Below are positions 1 to 9,925 of a stretch of DNA of 64,000 nt, in pieces (the stretch's first letter is position 1; each line of letters begins with the position of its first letter). The notes under the pieces are model-generated. The model searched no databases. It had not been told where the DNA came from and was given only the letters and a program-made list of their open reading frames with translations. The DNA comes from Pomphorhynchus laevis. Taxonomy: Eukaryota; Acanthocephala; Palaeacanthocephala; Echinorhynchida; Pomphorhynchidae. Location: assembly GCA_012934845.2 (NCBI GenBank), contig WNNJ02001633.1:62001-126000 (forward strand), given 5' to 3'. Made by a program: the position numbers and the translations under genes.

Positions 1-67
1 TCCAATATATTCAAATAGATTTAAATAGATTTTCATTAAATAGATTTATTAAATTTTTTTTATTTAG

Positions 68-197
68 TTACTAGAACAATATGGAGATAAAGTAAAGCAA
101 CAAAATGCGATTCTATCGGTTTTTTATCAAGAAATGCAAACAGTAAAGGATAAACTTCGTGACTTGGAATACGCTATCCAATCATTAGGCTATAAAA
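68..197 (+). CDS. Candidate internal exon of a host coiled-coil protein
   Basis: A T-rich tract ending in TTTATTTAG is followed by an open stretch reading LLEQYGDKVKQQNAIL and so on for 43 codons, rich in charged and heptad-spaced residues. It ends at a consensus donor, AAA|GTAAGT (198-203). If not spliced, the frame stops at 206-208. If spliced to the strong acceptor at 2468-2469 the phase is right and the protein ends STAGSSKK. I do not recognise the family. The upstream part of the gene lies outside the window. What is seen: the splice signals and open frame. What is inferred: that it is a real exon. Confidence 0.45.
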
Positions 198-369
198 GTA
201 AGTGGTAGAATGTACTTAATGAATATATGAAATCAAATGAATTTATTAATTTTATAAATTTATGATTATGTAATATTTAGTGCTCAGTACGACTTATTTA
301 GGATTTGATTTGGTAAATGCTTGTCGGAATAATAAATCAAAATAATAATTAAACTAATTTTTTTTAAAG

Positions 370-690
370 AAAATAATTTATTACAAAATTTCATTTCGTA
401 ATAACGGTTTTACGTCGGTCATATGTGAAATAATTGACATTGCTGATTTCAGTACATGCTTGGCTCTCCCCTTGTTGAACGTGGAGATCGTAGACACGCA
501 GAGGCGGCCCGAACCAGTTCAAACCAGATTCTTTTCTTCAGCAGCGAGAGAGATTCCGCATATTTGCCCTGCGAACTGCTGGAGTTTTCTGCGATTCGTC
601 AGGCCAATCTTTTCATAACAAGAAGTGCGTCCCTACCAAAGCCTTCGGGTGTCGAAACACTAGGGGTACAAACTTTGCACGTTTGACTAT
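370..690 (-). mobile_element. RLE-1 retroelement, 3' coding fragment (copy A2)
   Basis: The minus strand reads FVPLVFRHPKALVG and then, after a frame change, RIAE...GKYAESLSLLKKRIWFELVRAAS. This matches the C-terminal tail of the long RLE-1 copy and of the other RLE-1 fragments in this window: hydrophobic FxPLV, a Gly-rich step, (K/R)R(I/L)A, then a helix ending in (R/K)(A/S)AS and basic residues. It is a 5'-truncated fragment with at least one frame change. It lies just 3' of copy A1 in the same orientation, separated by the RLE-1 3' motif at 764-784. Confidence 0.6.
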
Positions 691-763
691 CTCCACCAGT
701 TCGCTGTATTTGGCAAATTAAATAATTTGAGAATAGAAGATTTAATATTATACACACAATATA

Positions 764-784
764 AGGTTACCCGCAAATGAGTCC
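764..784 (-). repeat. RLE-1 3' motif
   Basis: On the minus strand this is a variant of GGCCCATTTGCGGGNAACCT. It lies about 55 bp beyond the stop codon of copy A1. The same motif follows other RLE-1 tails at 3179-3198, 58354-58372 and 62836-62854, and appears at 1231-1251. Confidence 0.7.
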
Positions 785-838
785 GAAATATTAAATTAAA
801 ATGAATTTTTTAGGTGATATAAGTTTTCGTCACATTGG

Positions 839-1110
839 ACGATTGATTGCGGATGTGTCACATTTCGTTATACTCCGGGTACACAGTTTGTCCAATACCG
901 GCGCGAGCAGGATGACCTCTTGTTAAGCGTGTCGCCCGGATGCACATCGATGCAGACTTGGCCATAACTATGCTTATTTGCGAGCGTAATGTTTTTATTA
1001 TATCGCTGTACATGTGTAATCCCTTGCCTGCCTTTAGCGACGCAATTCTTTTGATTGTAATATTCGCCGCCGGTCCTATTGCCCCGTTTCCGGCAATGAC
1101 AAACGGGATT
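839..1110 (-). mobile_element. RLE-1 retroelement, 3' coding fragment (copy A1)
   Basis: The minus strand is open for about 90 codons, beginning RSALIPFVIAGNGAIGPAA, continuing through KRIASLKAGKGLHMYSDI and KSASMCIRATRLTRG, and ending at a stop at 839-841. It aligns by eye with copy C (62481-62803), copy D (57948-58272) and copy E (3190-3310). It carries only the extreme C-terminus downstream of the restriction-like endonuclease, so it is a short 5'-truncated insertion. The RLE-1 motif follows at 784-764. Confidence 0.7.
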
Positions 1111-1230
1111 AATGCAGATCTTTCATATGATTTAATTATATGATTATTTCATATGATTAATATTTTTTATGATTAAAATTAATTTTTTTAAATCAAAATT
1201 TATTATTGATAACAGACAATTACAATTTAC

Positions 1231-1360
1231 GGATTACCCGCAAATGGGCTCTTATATTAAAATTAATAATTTAAATAATAATAAATAATAAATAATTTAA
1301 TTATTTTATTTTCTCTGATTAAATTTGATTAACGCGAACGTTTGTTAGCGTTCGCGTTTT
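1231..1360 (-). repeat. RLE-1-type 3' end: hairpin, 25-nt tail box and motif
   Basis: In minus orientation there is a hairpin with 10-bp arms (AACGCGAACG and its complement, 1331-1360). A tail box reading TAATCAAATTTAATCAGAG (1296-1320) follows, then an RLE-1 motif variant (1251-1231). The hairpin plus tail box, with a different stem sequence, recurs at the 3' end of the long copy (6291-6362). This suggests the end of an older RLE-1 insertion. A low-confidence coding remnant may lie upstream at 1627-1824 on the minus strand. Confidence 0.5.
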
Positions 1361-2469
1361 ATTTTTATAAATTTTTTCTTAGAGCAAACGTTCAAATTTA
1401 TAGCGTAAACATTGGAGGAAAGATAAAATATAATCTAATAATAATGCAGCTATTTATTTCCCATTTCGCCTTTCGGCTGGGCAAAATTTAAAATACAATA
1501 AATTAAATCAATTACTTGAAATCAGAAATTCGGCGTCTGAACATTTAGCGTACGTTGTTATAGATGAATTCTGAAGTCTGAAATCGGGCCATGAGTGCAA
1601 CGGTGCGCAAGAAAAAATGTTAAACATCAATCAAAGTTAGGCGATTTCCTAGTCCTCCTTTGTCGACTTGTTCTAAAGACCACGAAGATAATACGGGGCA
1701 TGCGAAAGCATGCAAAAGAGCTGAACACTCTTTTGAGCAAAATCGACAGTGAGTCGAGCGAGTGTGAAAAGGGAGTCGAATTGAACAAAATTTGGCGTGG
1801 TAGCCGTCTAAAGATAAACGCCAAACCGCCATATTATTAAATAATAAACGCCATAGTATTAAATAATAATAATCTAAATATAATTTATATTTTATAATAA
1901 TTATATTTAAGGAATTCTCAGTAATTCAAACTTGTCGCTCGTTCGGTAGTTAAGAAAAAGAAATTGAATAATTAAACTAATAATAAAATAATAAATAATA
2001 ATCAAACTACCATTAATCAAAATGTTAGTTTGTCGATATTTTGTTTTTCTGATGTTGGATAAATATCAGTGGATCGTATTTAAGCACTTAGTTTACATAA
2101 ATTAATATACTGAATATCTCGAATTTTGGAACAGGATTAGCAAAATTCTGATTAACTTCTAAATTTTGCTAACTATATTGATAGCGTCATCAATATATAG
2201 TGTATATTAAATATATACAATTTGTTCAGCAGTTGCTCATTATAAATGGCATTATCAATGTGTTTTATAGTAAAATACAAACTATTTAAAATTTAAAACA
2301 TTTTATTATTAAATATTTAATTAAAACTTTATGAAGATTAACCGTTATAACGGTGATGTGATTCCACAGCTTCAAAAAAGCGTTTCATTTTGTTAAAGTA
2401 ATTATATTTCTATATTAATTGCAGTTTGAATTTTGATATTTTATCAGGTATTTTTGTTTGTTTTGACAG
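1361..2469. other. AT-rich intron-like DNA with a possible old RLE-1 remnant
   Basis: Mostly AT-rich. The GC-richer block 1560-1840 is open on both strands for 60-80 codons. The minus frame (about 1824-1627) has a serine/phenylalanine/arginine-rich run that loosely resembles the RLE-1 C-terminus, but I would not insist on it. No other gene or RNA was recognised. Confidence 0.3.
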
Positions 2470-2542
2470 GCACAGCAGGTTCGAGCAAAAAATAACGATT
2501 GACAAATTTCAGCGACGTAGAGTTGTCTGTTATCGAAATAAA
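2470..2542 (+). CDS. Candidate terminal exon and poly(A) signal of the left-edge host gene
   Basis: A strong acceptor (TTTTTGTTTGTTTTGACAG, ending 2469) is followed by a short exon. Joined to the exon ending at 197 in phase, it codes S-T-A-G-S-S-K-K and stops at 2493-2495. A canonical AATAAA lies 41 nt after the stop (2537-2542). The three signals together (acceptor, phase match, poly(A) signal) support a 3' terminal exon and a 2.3 kb intron filled with RLE-1 fragments. In another phase the stretch stays open for 41 codons, so the phase assignment is an inference. Confidence 0.4.
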
Positions 2543-3177
2543 ACTGATAATATAGAGAAATCTTTTATTTTGGACCAGCATTTTGTGAAAATATAAATTC
2601 TAATTCTTTATTGTTTAATTACTATAAAAATATTAGAATTGAAACATTTCATTATTTCGTAAAATAAATGACTTCTTTAGAATTACAAAAGCGGAAGTAT
2701 CAAAACGATTTACTATTAATATTATATTATGAAATATACAAAAAATATTAGTTTAGAGTTTAAATCATTAGCAGGAAATGATAGAAAATAGTACAAATCT
2801 CAGGATGAGTCATCAAGGGTATGACCTTATCAAATGTTTGTTCATAGAGATCATCATTCTGAGAACCTCTATTTATTATTCGAATACATCGTATATTATT
2901 TATTATCAATTTATAAAATTTGATTTTTATTTTTAATTTAATAATAAATTGTATCATTATTTAAATATTAATTGTATAAAATGTTATATAATTATTAATT
3001 ATTTATTTTTATTTCTACTTATATTGTATAAAATATGTAGACTCAGTTATCTGATCTGATTTGTTCTACTAACAAGTTATTATTGATCTGTGGACTTTGC
3101 TATTTTATTAATAAATAAATTTAATATGCTTTGTATATATTATTTTTTTAAGTGTTCCAATTGGAGGTAATACATTT
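2543..3177. other. AT-rich intergenic DNA
   Basis: About 80 percent A+T with short homopolymer runs and no credible open frame, RNA gene or repeat that I can identify. Confidence 0.6.
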
Positions 3178-3310
3178 AAGGTTGCCCGCAAATGGGCCCT
3201 GTATTATACCAGTTTTATATGAATTTTGTATTGATCGTGGTATGCGTAACGCCAGAGAGCACATTTTTGCGAGGGAGACTCCTATTTGGCGACGTAACTT
3301 CGCTATGTTT
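3178..3310 (-). mobile_element. RLE-1 retroelement, 3' end fragment (copy E)
   Basis: On the minus strand the frame reads NIAKLRRQIGVSLAKMCS and then LALRIPRS, matching the C-terminal helix of copies A1, C and D. It runs into the RLE-1 motif (3198-3179). It sits head-to-head against the 5' side of the long plus-strand copy starting near 3370, so the two insertions abut in opposite orientation. Confidence 0.55.
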
Positions 3311-3369
3311 TATATACACAATCGTCCAGCTTCGAATAGAAGAAAAAAAGAATAAGTTCATTAACAACA

Positions 3370-3591
3370 ATGGTCAGAGGTAAGCCGTCGAACCAAATAC
3401 TTTGCTGCACATGTAACGGTTCTGCTGCCAAATGTAAGAGATGTAGATGCGCTAAGTTCAAGACCCCATGCGTAAACTGTCGGGCGCAATGTTGCAACAA
3501 CGCTTCACCAACTCTGGCAGTAGCTTCAATTGATATAAATGAAGGCAATAGTCCGGCAGAAAACTCATGCTACTGTTTTTTCGCGTCTTAA
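3370..3591 (+). CDS. RLE-1 N-terminal cysteine-cluster segment
   Basis: The frame opens MVRGKPSNQILCCTCNG and continues with closely spaced cysteines (CKRCRCAK, then CVNCRAQCC). About ten Cys fall within 35 residues, which suggests a zinc-binding domain at the amino end of the retroelement protein. No family name is available to me. In R2-like proteins the amino end carries zinc fingers that bind target DNA, so a nucleic-acid binding role is a reasonable inference, though the spacing here is not the CCHH type. The frame is lost after about 3580 and coding resumes in the frame that starts at 3567. Confidence 0.6.
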   Translation: MVRGKPSNQILCCTCNGSAAKCKRCRCAKFKTPCVNCRAQCCNNASPTLAVASIDINEGNSPAENSCYCFFAS

Positions 3592-5552
3592 ACATCCCTC
3601 AAACAACAGATGAACAGCAAAATAGCGATGAAGAGTCAAGCATTATTCTGTCAAAATCGGGTTGTTTGGATTCTATATATGAAGAAGTTGTCAAATGGCG
3701 TCCAAACAGTTGTGTATTGCCAAGGTGTAACGAAAGTAGAGAGTTTATAGGCGAACTAACAGCGCTGTTCGAAATTGCTTGCACAGATATAGATCAAGAA
3801 TGTGCTTTAAAAAAAGTAACCATATTGTGTCAGTGCGTTCTCCAGCGTTTGCGATTTCGGAAAACAAGTATTGTACGAAAAGCTCTGCGTCAAAGGATCG
3901 ATTTGTGGCGCGCTGGGAAGATTCAATATTTATTAGATTAGGCTCGTTACCTTCAACATACAAAAGACGGGAAAAGAAATTATCAGGTTGAGGAAAATTG
4001 GCACAAGACGTTCACACGACTCATGCTCAGAGGCAATATCGGTGGAGCAGTGAGAACTCTTGATGGGAAAGCATCATTTGACAAGTGTCTTAAATTGAAC
4101 GAAAAAGTTGGGCAGTTAACTGTCAAACAGGCCTTAAGTGAGAAACATCCACATGGCGTGAATTTACACGAAGAAGGTTTGATCAAGCACTCTATGATAG
4201 GAACACTTCCGTTTCATGTCACTTTATTCAATCAAATAACGGGAGCGGATATAGTATCGATGGCAAAGAAGACGACAGGTGCAGCCGGGCCATCAGGTGT
4301 GGACGCGCAAACATGGAAACAAATGCTGATATCGTTTGACCGCGATTCTGATAAGCTGGCCGAGGCATTAGCTGGTATGACAAGACGTTTAGCCTCTGGC
4401 ATTGTTCCACGAGAATCAACTGTAGCTTTGGTTGCCTCAAGGTTGATTGCCTTAGAAAAGTCTGATGGAATTAGGCCAATCGGGATTGGCGAAGTATATC
4501 GTAGGATAATGGCCAAAGTCGTCATTAGAACGATTTCTATGCACATACAATCAGTTGCAGGAAATACACAATTATGTGCGGGACAACGTTGTGGCCGGGA
4601 GTATGTGGTTCGGTGCATTCGGTCGTGTTTATTTGAACAGAATAACAAATGCTTGCTGCTTATAGACGCTGACAACGCGTTCAATCGCGTTAATAGAAAA
4701 CTTGCTTTGGCTAATATGAGTAGTGTGTGTCTTCCACTAGTTAACATTTTAACAAACACTTATCATGATGATCCCACTATGATAATTGACGGTGAAACAA
4801 TGAGATCCCAAGAGGGTTTTACACAGGGGGACCCGCTGTCAATGGTTGCCTTTGCTGCAGCAACTCTTCCTCTGATGGAAAAATTAAAACATGATTTTCC
4901 AAATATCCAGCAAAAATGGTATGCAGATGATGTGTCTTGCGTAGGAACAGCGAATGATCTTGCGGGATATTTGGAGAGGATGCAAACACTTGGACCTCAA
5001 TATGGCTTCTTTGTCAATGCTAGGAAATGTAAAATATTTGTTCCCTCCGAAAATAGTGAAACAAAATCATTGTTCAATGCTTTGGATGTGTCAGTGACCA
5101 ACACGGGCGTTGAAGTCCTGGGATGTCCTATTGGATCGGCCGAATATGAAAAATCATGGCTGGATGACAAAATAGAGAATTGGATGATGATGATCCAACG
5201 ACTAGCAGAAATCGCGAAAATTGATCCGCAGCTCGCATATTCCGCCTACATGGTGTCCCTCCAACACAAATGGACTCACATTTTTAGGGCATGTCGCTTC
5301 GAAGGTAAGGGCGTGGAAAAATTGGAACAGAAAATAAAAGAATGCCTTCTACCAAATCTCACCGGTCAGCAACTAATATCAGATCAAATGAGACGGATTA
5401 TTGCTTTGCCGACAAGCAGGGGTGGAATGGGCATTACGGATCCTTCAGATTTTGTCTTGCGTGAGTGGCAGTGGTCGGATGCTATGTGTAATCCACTTGA
5501 AAGTGGTTTAACGGGAGTTGAACTAAACAAAGCTCAGACTATAGTAGAATAG
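3567..5552 (+). CDS. RLE-1 reverse transcriptase segment
   Basis: One frame, broken only by a stop at 3939-3941, carries SIYEEVVKWRPN and the palm-domain motifs: GAAGPSGVDAQTW, DGIRPIGIGEVYRR, a LLLIDADNAFNRVNR block (RT motif A), EGFTQGDPLSM (motif B) and WYADDVSC (motif C, catalytic YADD at 4920-4931). The thumb-like region contains LEQKIKECLLPNLTG and ALPTSRGGMGI. The polymerase would copy its own RNA at a nicked target. The catalytic aspartates are present. The open stretch starts upstream of the ATG at 4023, so 4023 is not the natural start. It ends early at 5552, just before the endonuclease segment resumes in another frame. Confidence 0.8.
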
Positions 5553-5589
5553 AAGAATTAGAAGAATAAAGAAGCATATTTCAGACTCT

Positions 5590-6288
5590 TTGTTTTACGA
5601 AATTGTGGATGGGAGCGACAAATTTTTTCATAATTCGTTAATGCACGCGACAATAAAAGGCTCTTCTACTTGGCTTTCTGCCAGGGTTAACGATGATCGG
5701 TTATACAGACTACGTCGCGAGGAGTTTTATGATGGTTTGTCAACAAGATACGGATGGCCACTTGTCAACGCGTTTAAGACATGCGTTTGTGGGGAGGATA
5801 ATTCTGTTACTCACACTCTCTCTTGTCGTCTATCTGGCAAGACAATAATCAGACACAATGCGATTCGTGATCTCCTGCGAAACTTGTTATCAGGTGCAAG
5901 TCAAAATATCGTAACCGAGCCTCTGCTGACACTAATAGAATCAAATTATTCATTTAAAACGGCATCTACTTGCAAAGACCGCAATGCTCGTCTAGACTTG
6001 GCTTGTACTGGGTTATTTGGTATCCCGACAGAGCGGACGTTCTTTGACGTCTCAATTTTCAACATCCACGCTCCGTCAAATGCCTCACGCAGCCCAGAGA
6101 GCACATTTGTGTATCACGAGAACAGAAAGCGTGCGAAGTATGTAGAGCGTGTAAACACATTCGAACGAGCTGGATTTGCTTTCTTGATAATTTCCTCTTC
6201 TGGAGGTACTGGAGTTGAAATGAGTGCAGTGCTGAAGCGGGTAGCAGCATCGGCTACCGCTAGAGGGAATCGCTCATTAAAAATTTGA
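5590..6288 (+). CDS. RLE-1 zinc knuckle and restriction-like endonuclease segment
   Basis: Contains LRREEFYDGLSTRYGWP, then the knuckle CVCGEDNSVTHTLSC (C-x-C-x7-H-x3-C), RHNAIRDLL, and then the nuclease-like core: RLDLACTG, TFFDVSIFN and a downstream Lys-rich RKRAKYVERV. This order matches the CCHC plus PD-(D/E)XK endonuclease of R2-like elements, which nicks target DNA to start reverse transcription. Compared with fragments A1, C and D the protein stops early after TARGNRSLKI, and the conserved C-terminal helix is missing here. Assignment of the individual catalytic residues is tentative. Confidence 0.7.
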   Translation: MFYEIVDGSDKFFHNSLMHATIKGSSTWLSARVNDDRLYRLRREEFYDGLSTRYGWPLVNAFKTCVCGEDNSVTHTLSCRLSGKTIIRHNAIRDLLRNLLSGASQNIVTEPLLTLIESNYSFKTASTCKDRNARLDLACTGLFGIPTERTFFDVSIFNIHAPSNASRSPESTFVYHENRKRAKYVERVNTFERAGFAFLIISSSGGTGVEMSAVLKRVAASATARGNRSLKI

Positions 6289-6290
6289 TA

Positions 6291-6362
6291 CTAATGAGCG
6301 ATTAAAAATCGCTCGTTAGAACAAGATACACTGAATAATCAAGTTTAATCAGAGAAAATACG
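6291..6362 (+). repeat. RLE-1 3' hairpin and tail box
   Basis: Directly after the stop codon is a stem with arms GAGCGATT and AATCGCTC. At 6338-6362 follows the tail box TAATCAAGTTTAATCAGAG. The same pair, with an unrelated stem sequence, is found on the minus strand at 1360-1296. A conserved position with a changed stem suggests that RNA structure matters at this 3' end. Confidence 0.55.
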
Positions 6363-7286
6363 TCATTAACGCATATTTAGTCTCGCTACTATTTTGTGTC
6401 CAGGAAAAGGGGCCGAAACTTTACAACCTTAGTGCTTGAAGGGCCGAAACCTGATAACATAGCAGTTACTATTAATGACCTCTAATCCTGATACATTAAT
6501 CTATTATTTATTAGTCAATTCAAAAATTGATTCTATTTTAAATTATAGACTCACTTATATATTGATTGAAGTTTAATTAACGAAATTAGCAAAATTTTAA
6601 TATTTATTATTATTTAACATAATAATTATTTATTATAATTATATTATCTATTATTTTATATCAAATTGTAAAAAGAGTTTTTAAAATTATGATAAATGCG
6701 AAGTGGCTGAATGATAAAGTATGAACTACAATGCTGACACTGGGCAACAAAGCAAAATAAATATTTATATAAGTTCAAAATGAACATCAAAACTCAAATT
6801 ATGCAATCATATTCGACTTCGTAAAACTAATTATCATAAATTAGAAGATACTTAATTAGGTATCATCTAATTTAGAAGATACCTATGAGCTACGTAGGTA
6901 TAACATCTACTACAGCGAATTTCAATCCTATAATTAATACTAAAATCTATTTTTAGGACTCGTAAAAATGTTTTACGAGCCTTAATTTGAATTACACCCG
7001 ATGACAATGAGTGTTTAAAAAATCTTAAATATTAATATAATTTTTTTGAAAACTAAATAAATTAATTAGAAAAAAGAATATTTTTATTAGGAGTAATAAC
7101 AATTTAGAAAGAGATCAAATCCTGAAACTTTTAAAATAAAGACTTCGAATTTGCTGGTGTAATATAATCTTAAATAATTATATGAACAAGTACTACTTGA
7201 TGTTTCCAGCAACAGTCGATGATTAAATAAATTATATATATCAGCTATTTTTCTTCAATAATTGATATAGTATCAGCTTTTGTTCT
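6363..7286. other. AT-rich spacer with one copy of repeat R
   Basis: At 6440-6490 the minus strand carries the repeat-R box, including TGCTATGTTATCAGGTTTCG, also found at about 18887, 19912 and 57769. The rest (6490-7286) is AT-rich with no gene recognised. Confidence 0.5.
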
Positions 7287-7930
7287 ATCAGCTATTGTTC
7301 AACAAAGGCATTGCGCACTGCCCGTTGGTCGCAGCGAAGAACAATAGCTGATAAAGTGTCGTCTAGAAGTGACATGGTGACTAAAAGTTGTGAATCAAAG
7401 TCCAGTCTATCAAGTAACACCATTTTCTATAAATGCTGAATTTCGTGAGAAATCTTGGACCATTGTCTACTCAGAATATCCGTGCACCACCATTACAAAT
7501 ACCGTATCCATTAAGGATCCAAGAAGTGCAGCGACAATTCAGCGAAAAGAGTGTAAGCCTTAGTCAATTAAGATTAAGAAAGTGTTGGAAACGCTTTCTT
7601 TCACAATGTCACACAGACAACTGAAACAACCATCGGGTACTTCATTCGACTGATGAGTGTTGCCGGATACTCCACAATTTCGAACTCTATCATTTCGATG
7701 CTGAACAGATCGTCAAGAAGTGACATGGTGACTGAAAGTTTAAAATCAAAGTACAGTATGTCAAGCAACACAATTTTCTATAAATGCCGTATTTCGTAAG
7801 AAATCCTTGATCGTTGTTTACCAAGCACATCCATGTACTACAATTATATATATCAAAATTTCCGTAAGGAAGCAGCGATTTGGGATCGATTTGGACAGAT
7901 TCCATATATAAATAGCTAAGAATTAATAGA
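7287..7930 (-). repeat. Terminal repeats of PLE-1, 3' side
   Basis: Two related units lie here, near 7287-7520 and 7640-7900. Both contain GTCTAGAAGTGACATGGTGA or a close variant, followed by a long shared stretch. An inverted copy lies on the other side of the coding region at about 9926-10085. The first unit carries a perfect 14-bp inverted repeat (7287-7300 and 7339-7352), and the second a CTGATGAGTGTTGCCGG box. Tandem and inverted terminal repeats of this kind are usual for Penelope-like elements. Confidence 0.65.
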
Positions 7931-7975
7931 AACCGACACAGACACAGTTTTTTTAATTATTTATTATGTGTACTT

Positions 7976-8002
7976 TACAACGTTTCGACAAAATGTCTTC
8001 AG
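7976..8002 (-). ncRNA. Hammerhead-like module 3' of the PLE-1 GIY-YIG domain
   Basis: The minus strand reads CTGAAGA, a short stem (GAC...GTC), then GAAAC, then GTTGTA. CUGANGA, helix II and GAAA are the hammerhead core boxes. The following ACGUUGUA could make a two-pair helix III with a GUA cleavage triplet. Helix I is not convincing. Hammerhead motifs have been described in Penelope-like elements. Confidence 0.45.
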
Positions 8003-8192
8003 GTATAAGTTCCTTGGAAAATTTTTGTGACTTACACACTTATACGTGTTTGCTTGCTACGAAAGAATAATGTGAAATTTTTCCGACGTAAAATCGTCAA
8101 TTTTTACATATTCATTTTAATGTAAATAATCACGGTAGTCGATACCCGTTATTAGGATTTAATCCGTCAAGATCAGTTTGAAGCTGGTCAAC

Positions 8193-8501
8193 CTAATAAC
8201 TTTCACGTTTTTTTCTATTAGTTTCATTATCAACTGTTTCGATTATAACACTCGTAAAGGTATGGTCAGCATTTTCTAATATATGGCTTACCACTCCGTC
8301 TCGTTTTCTTTTCAGCCTTATGTCGCTCCGCCGATTATTTTGTCGGAGATTAAATGCCCTACCTGTTTCACCTACATATTGGATTTTACAATTGTTGCAT
8401 ATTAATAGATATATTCCTTCCTGGGTTTTACAGGTGAAACTTCCTTTTACTCGATATACGATTTCTGTGCGAGTACTTATAAACTTCGTTGTAGTCATCA
8501 T
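8193..8501 (-). CDS. PLE-1 GIY-YIG endonuclease domain
   Basis: The frame has QEGIYLLICNNCKIQYVGET (GIY...YVG core), then GRAFNLRQNNRRSDIR and a distal VSHILENADHTF. These are the landmarks of the GIY-YIG nuclease fused to the carboxyl end of Penelope-like reverse transcriptases, which cuts target DNA for insertion. The domain looks whole, but it is separated from the reverse transcriptase (8637-9920) by an interruption. The annotated start is not biological; the domain is the C-terminus of the element's single protein. Confidence 0.8.
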   Translation of the reverse strand: MMTTTKFISTRTEIVYRVKGSFTCKTQEGIYLLICNNCKIQYVGETGRAFNLRQNNRRSDIRLKRKRDGVVSHILENADHTFTSVIIETVDNETNRKKRESY

Positions 8502-8636
8502 ATCTGAACATCATGCACATCGTTTATGGCCGCATGGCGCGGATGTATGTTGGCTTATGTGCCGAATCGAATTTTCTACCTTTAGTTCTGCTCTGACCAA
8601 GATGTTGCTGAGTGTTTGACATCTCGTAAAGTAAAT

Positions 8637-9920
8637 CTACGGTCGCTTTGTGTTCCCTCTAAGTATTGGATCCATATTGTGATAAGCAAAGCGTATATCT
8701 TTCCCGACGATTCGTAGTGCCTGATGATATGGCATAGGTACGTAAATATGCTTTTCTTTAACCCTTGGCTTCACATTTAATAAATCAATCCTATTTATTC
8801 TTCGTACTTGGTTAAACTGTCTTACGATCTCACCATACCTATATCCTCGCATCTTGAATCGTTCCATGATTTCTATCAGTGATTCTTCAAAAAATGAAGG
8901 TAAACTGCAAATTTTTAGGCATCGAATTGCTTCATTTCGTATCATGTTTCTTTTTGTTTGAGCGCTATGACCGCTTCGCGCGTGTATATAAGAAACAACA
9001 GCGTTTGGCTTTATAAACAATTTTGTGTGCCATTTTCCATCTTTTAAAGTAATACAAGTATCCAAGTACGGAATTTCCATTGATGTGTTCGATGAGTAGA
9101 TATATTTTACTGGACTGTTGTTGTTCATATATTTTATGAATTCTTGTAGTGATTCATCACTGTGTTCCCAAATCATTACTACGTTATCTATGTACCTGCC
9201 CCACCACCATGGACGTGTCTCTGTTTGATTTATCAGGCGCGTTTCGAGCTCTGATAAAAACAAATTAGAGTAGAATGGAGCCATTGGAGTTCTCATAGAT
9301 GTTCCGTGTTTGGCGCCAGTAGCCATTGTCGAACACAAATATATTACCAGTTAATGTTATACGCAGAAGCTCGAATATTTTATATACTTCACTCGCTTCA
9401 ATTCCAGCCGCTTCTAGTTTTGTTTTGCACGCTGATATTCCCATTTCCCTCGGTATATTTGTATAGAGCTGTTCAATGTCCAGTGTAACGATCTGGTAAT
9501 TACGCGGTATTGAAGGTCTTATAGTCTCAAATTCCCGAATGAAGTGATCTGTTGATATTAAACAATGGGGTTCTTTTCTAACAAGTGGATTCAATATTGT
9601 ATTCAGATATTTTGAGACTTTCTCAGTAAGTGCTTGACAATTACTGACAATTGGTCTCCCTTTACATATTGAATCTCATTTGTGAATCTTTGGAAGCATG
9701 TAGAACCTACCATACCGTAGATTGGGAACAGGTAAACGAGCTATCAACTCTGTATCTGCAAATAGTTCATTTAGTTTATTGGAAATTGTCTGTTGCAGCT
9801 CATTAATATACTCGCGTTCAATCTCTACATACGGGCCATTTAAAATTTGTCTGTATGCTTCATACAGATGGTGTTGTCTATCCCAAACGACTGTGTCTGT
9901 GTCAGTTTATATTAATTCTT
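8637..9920 (-). CDS. PLE-1 reverse transcriptase region
   Basis: Reading leftwards from 9920, the minus strand gives RLPVPNLRYGRFYMLPKIHK, then GRPIVSNCQALTEKVSKYLN, VTLDIEQLYTNIPREMG (motif A), GTSMRTPMAPFYSNLFL (motif B), and RYIDNVVMIW (catalytic motif C, with the second Asp replaced by Asn). After that come PYLDTCITLKDGKWHT and RGYRYGEIVRQFNQV. This is the Penelope-type palm plus connector. About three interruptions occur. The Asn in the catalytic pair suggests a dead copy even without them. Confidence 0.75.
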
Positions 9921-9925
9921 AGCTA

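Larger units (their letters stand above)
3370..6365 (+). mobile_element. Long RLE-1 non-LTR retroelement (copy B), nearly full length, inactive
   Basis: One plus-strand element with, in order, a Cys-rich N-terminal segment (3370-3591), a linker and reverse transcriptase (3567-5552), a zinc knuckle and restriction-like endonuclease (5590-6288), and a 3' hairpin plus tail box (6291-6362). The reading frame changes near 3580 and between 5552 and 5590, and an in-frame stop lies at 3939-3941, so about three lesions. The order RT then CCHC then PD-(D/E)XK is that of R2/R4/NeSL-type site-directed retroelements. The RT sequence and the Cys cluster resemble a family I recall from cnidarian and other invertebrate genomes, but I cannot place its clade. 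Confidence 0.75.

Noticed and set aside
1595-1840. 81-codon plus-strand open frame
   Set aside because: Overlapped by two open minus frames, no recognisable family and no splice or start context.
7433-7624. 63-codon plus-strand frame
   Set aside because: Lies within PLE-1 terminal repeat sequence.
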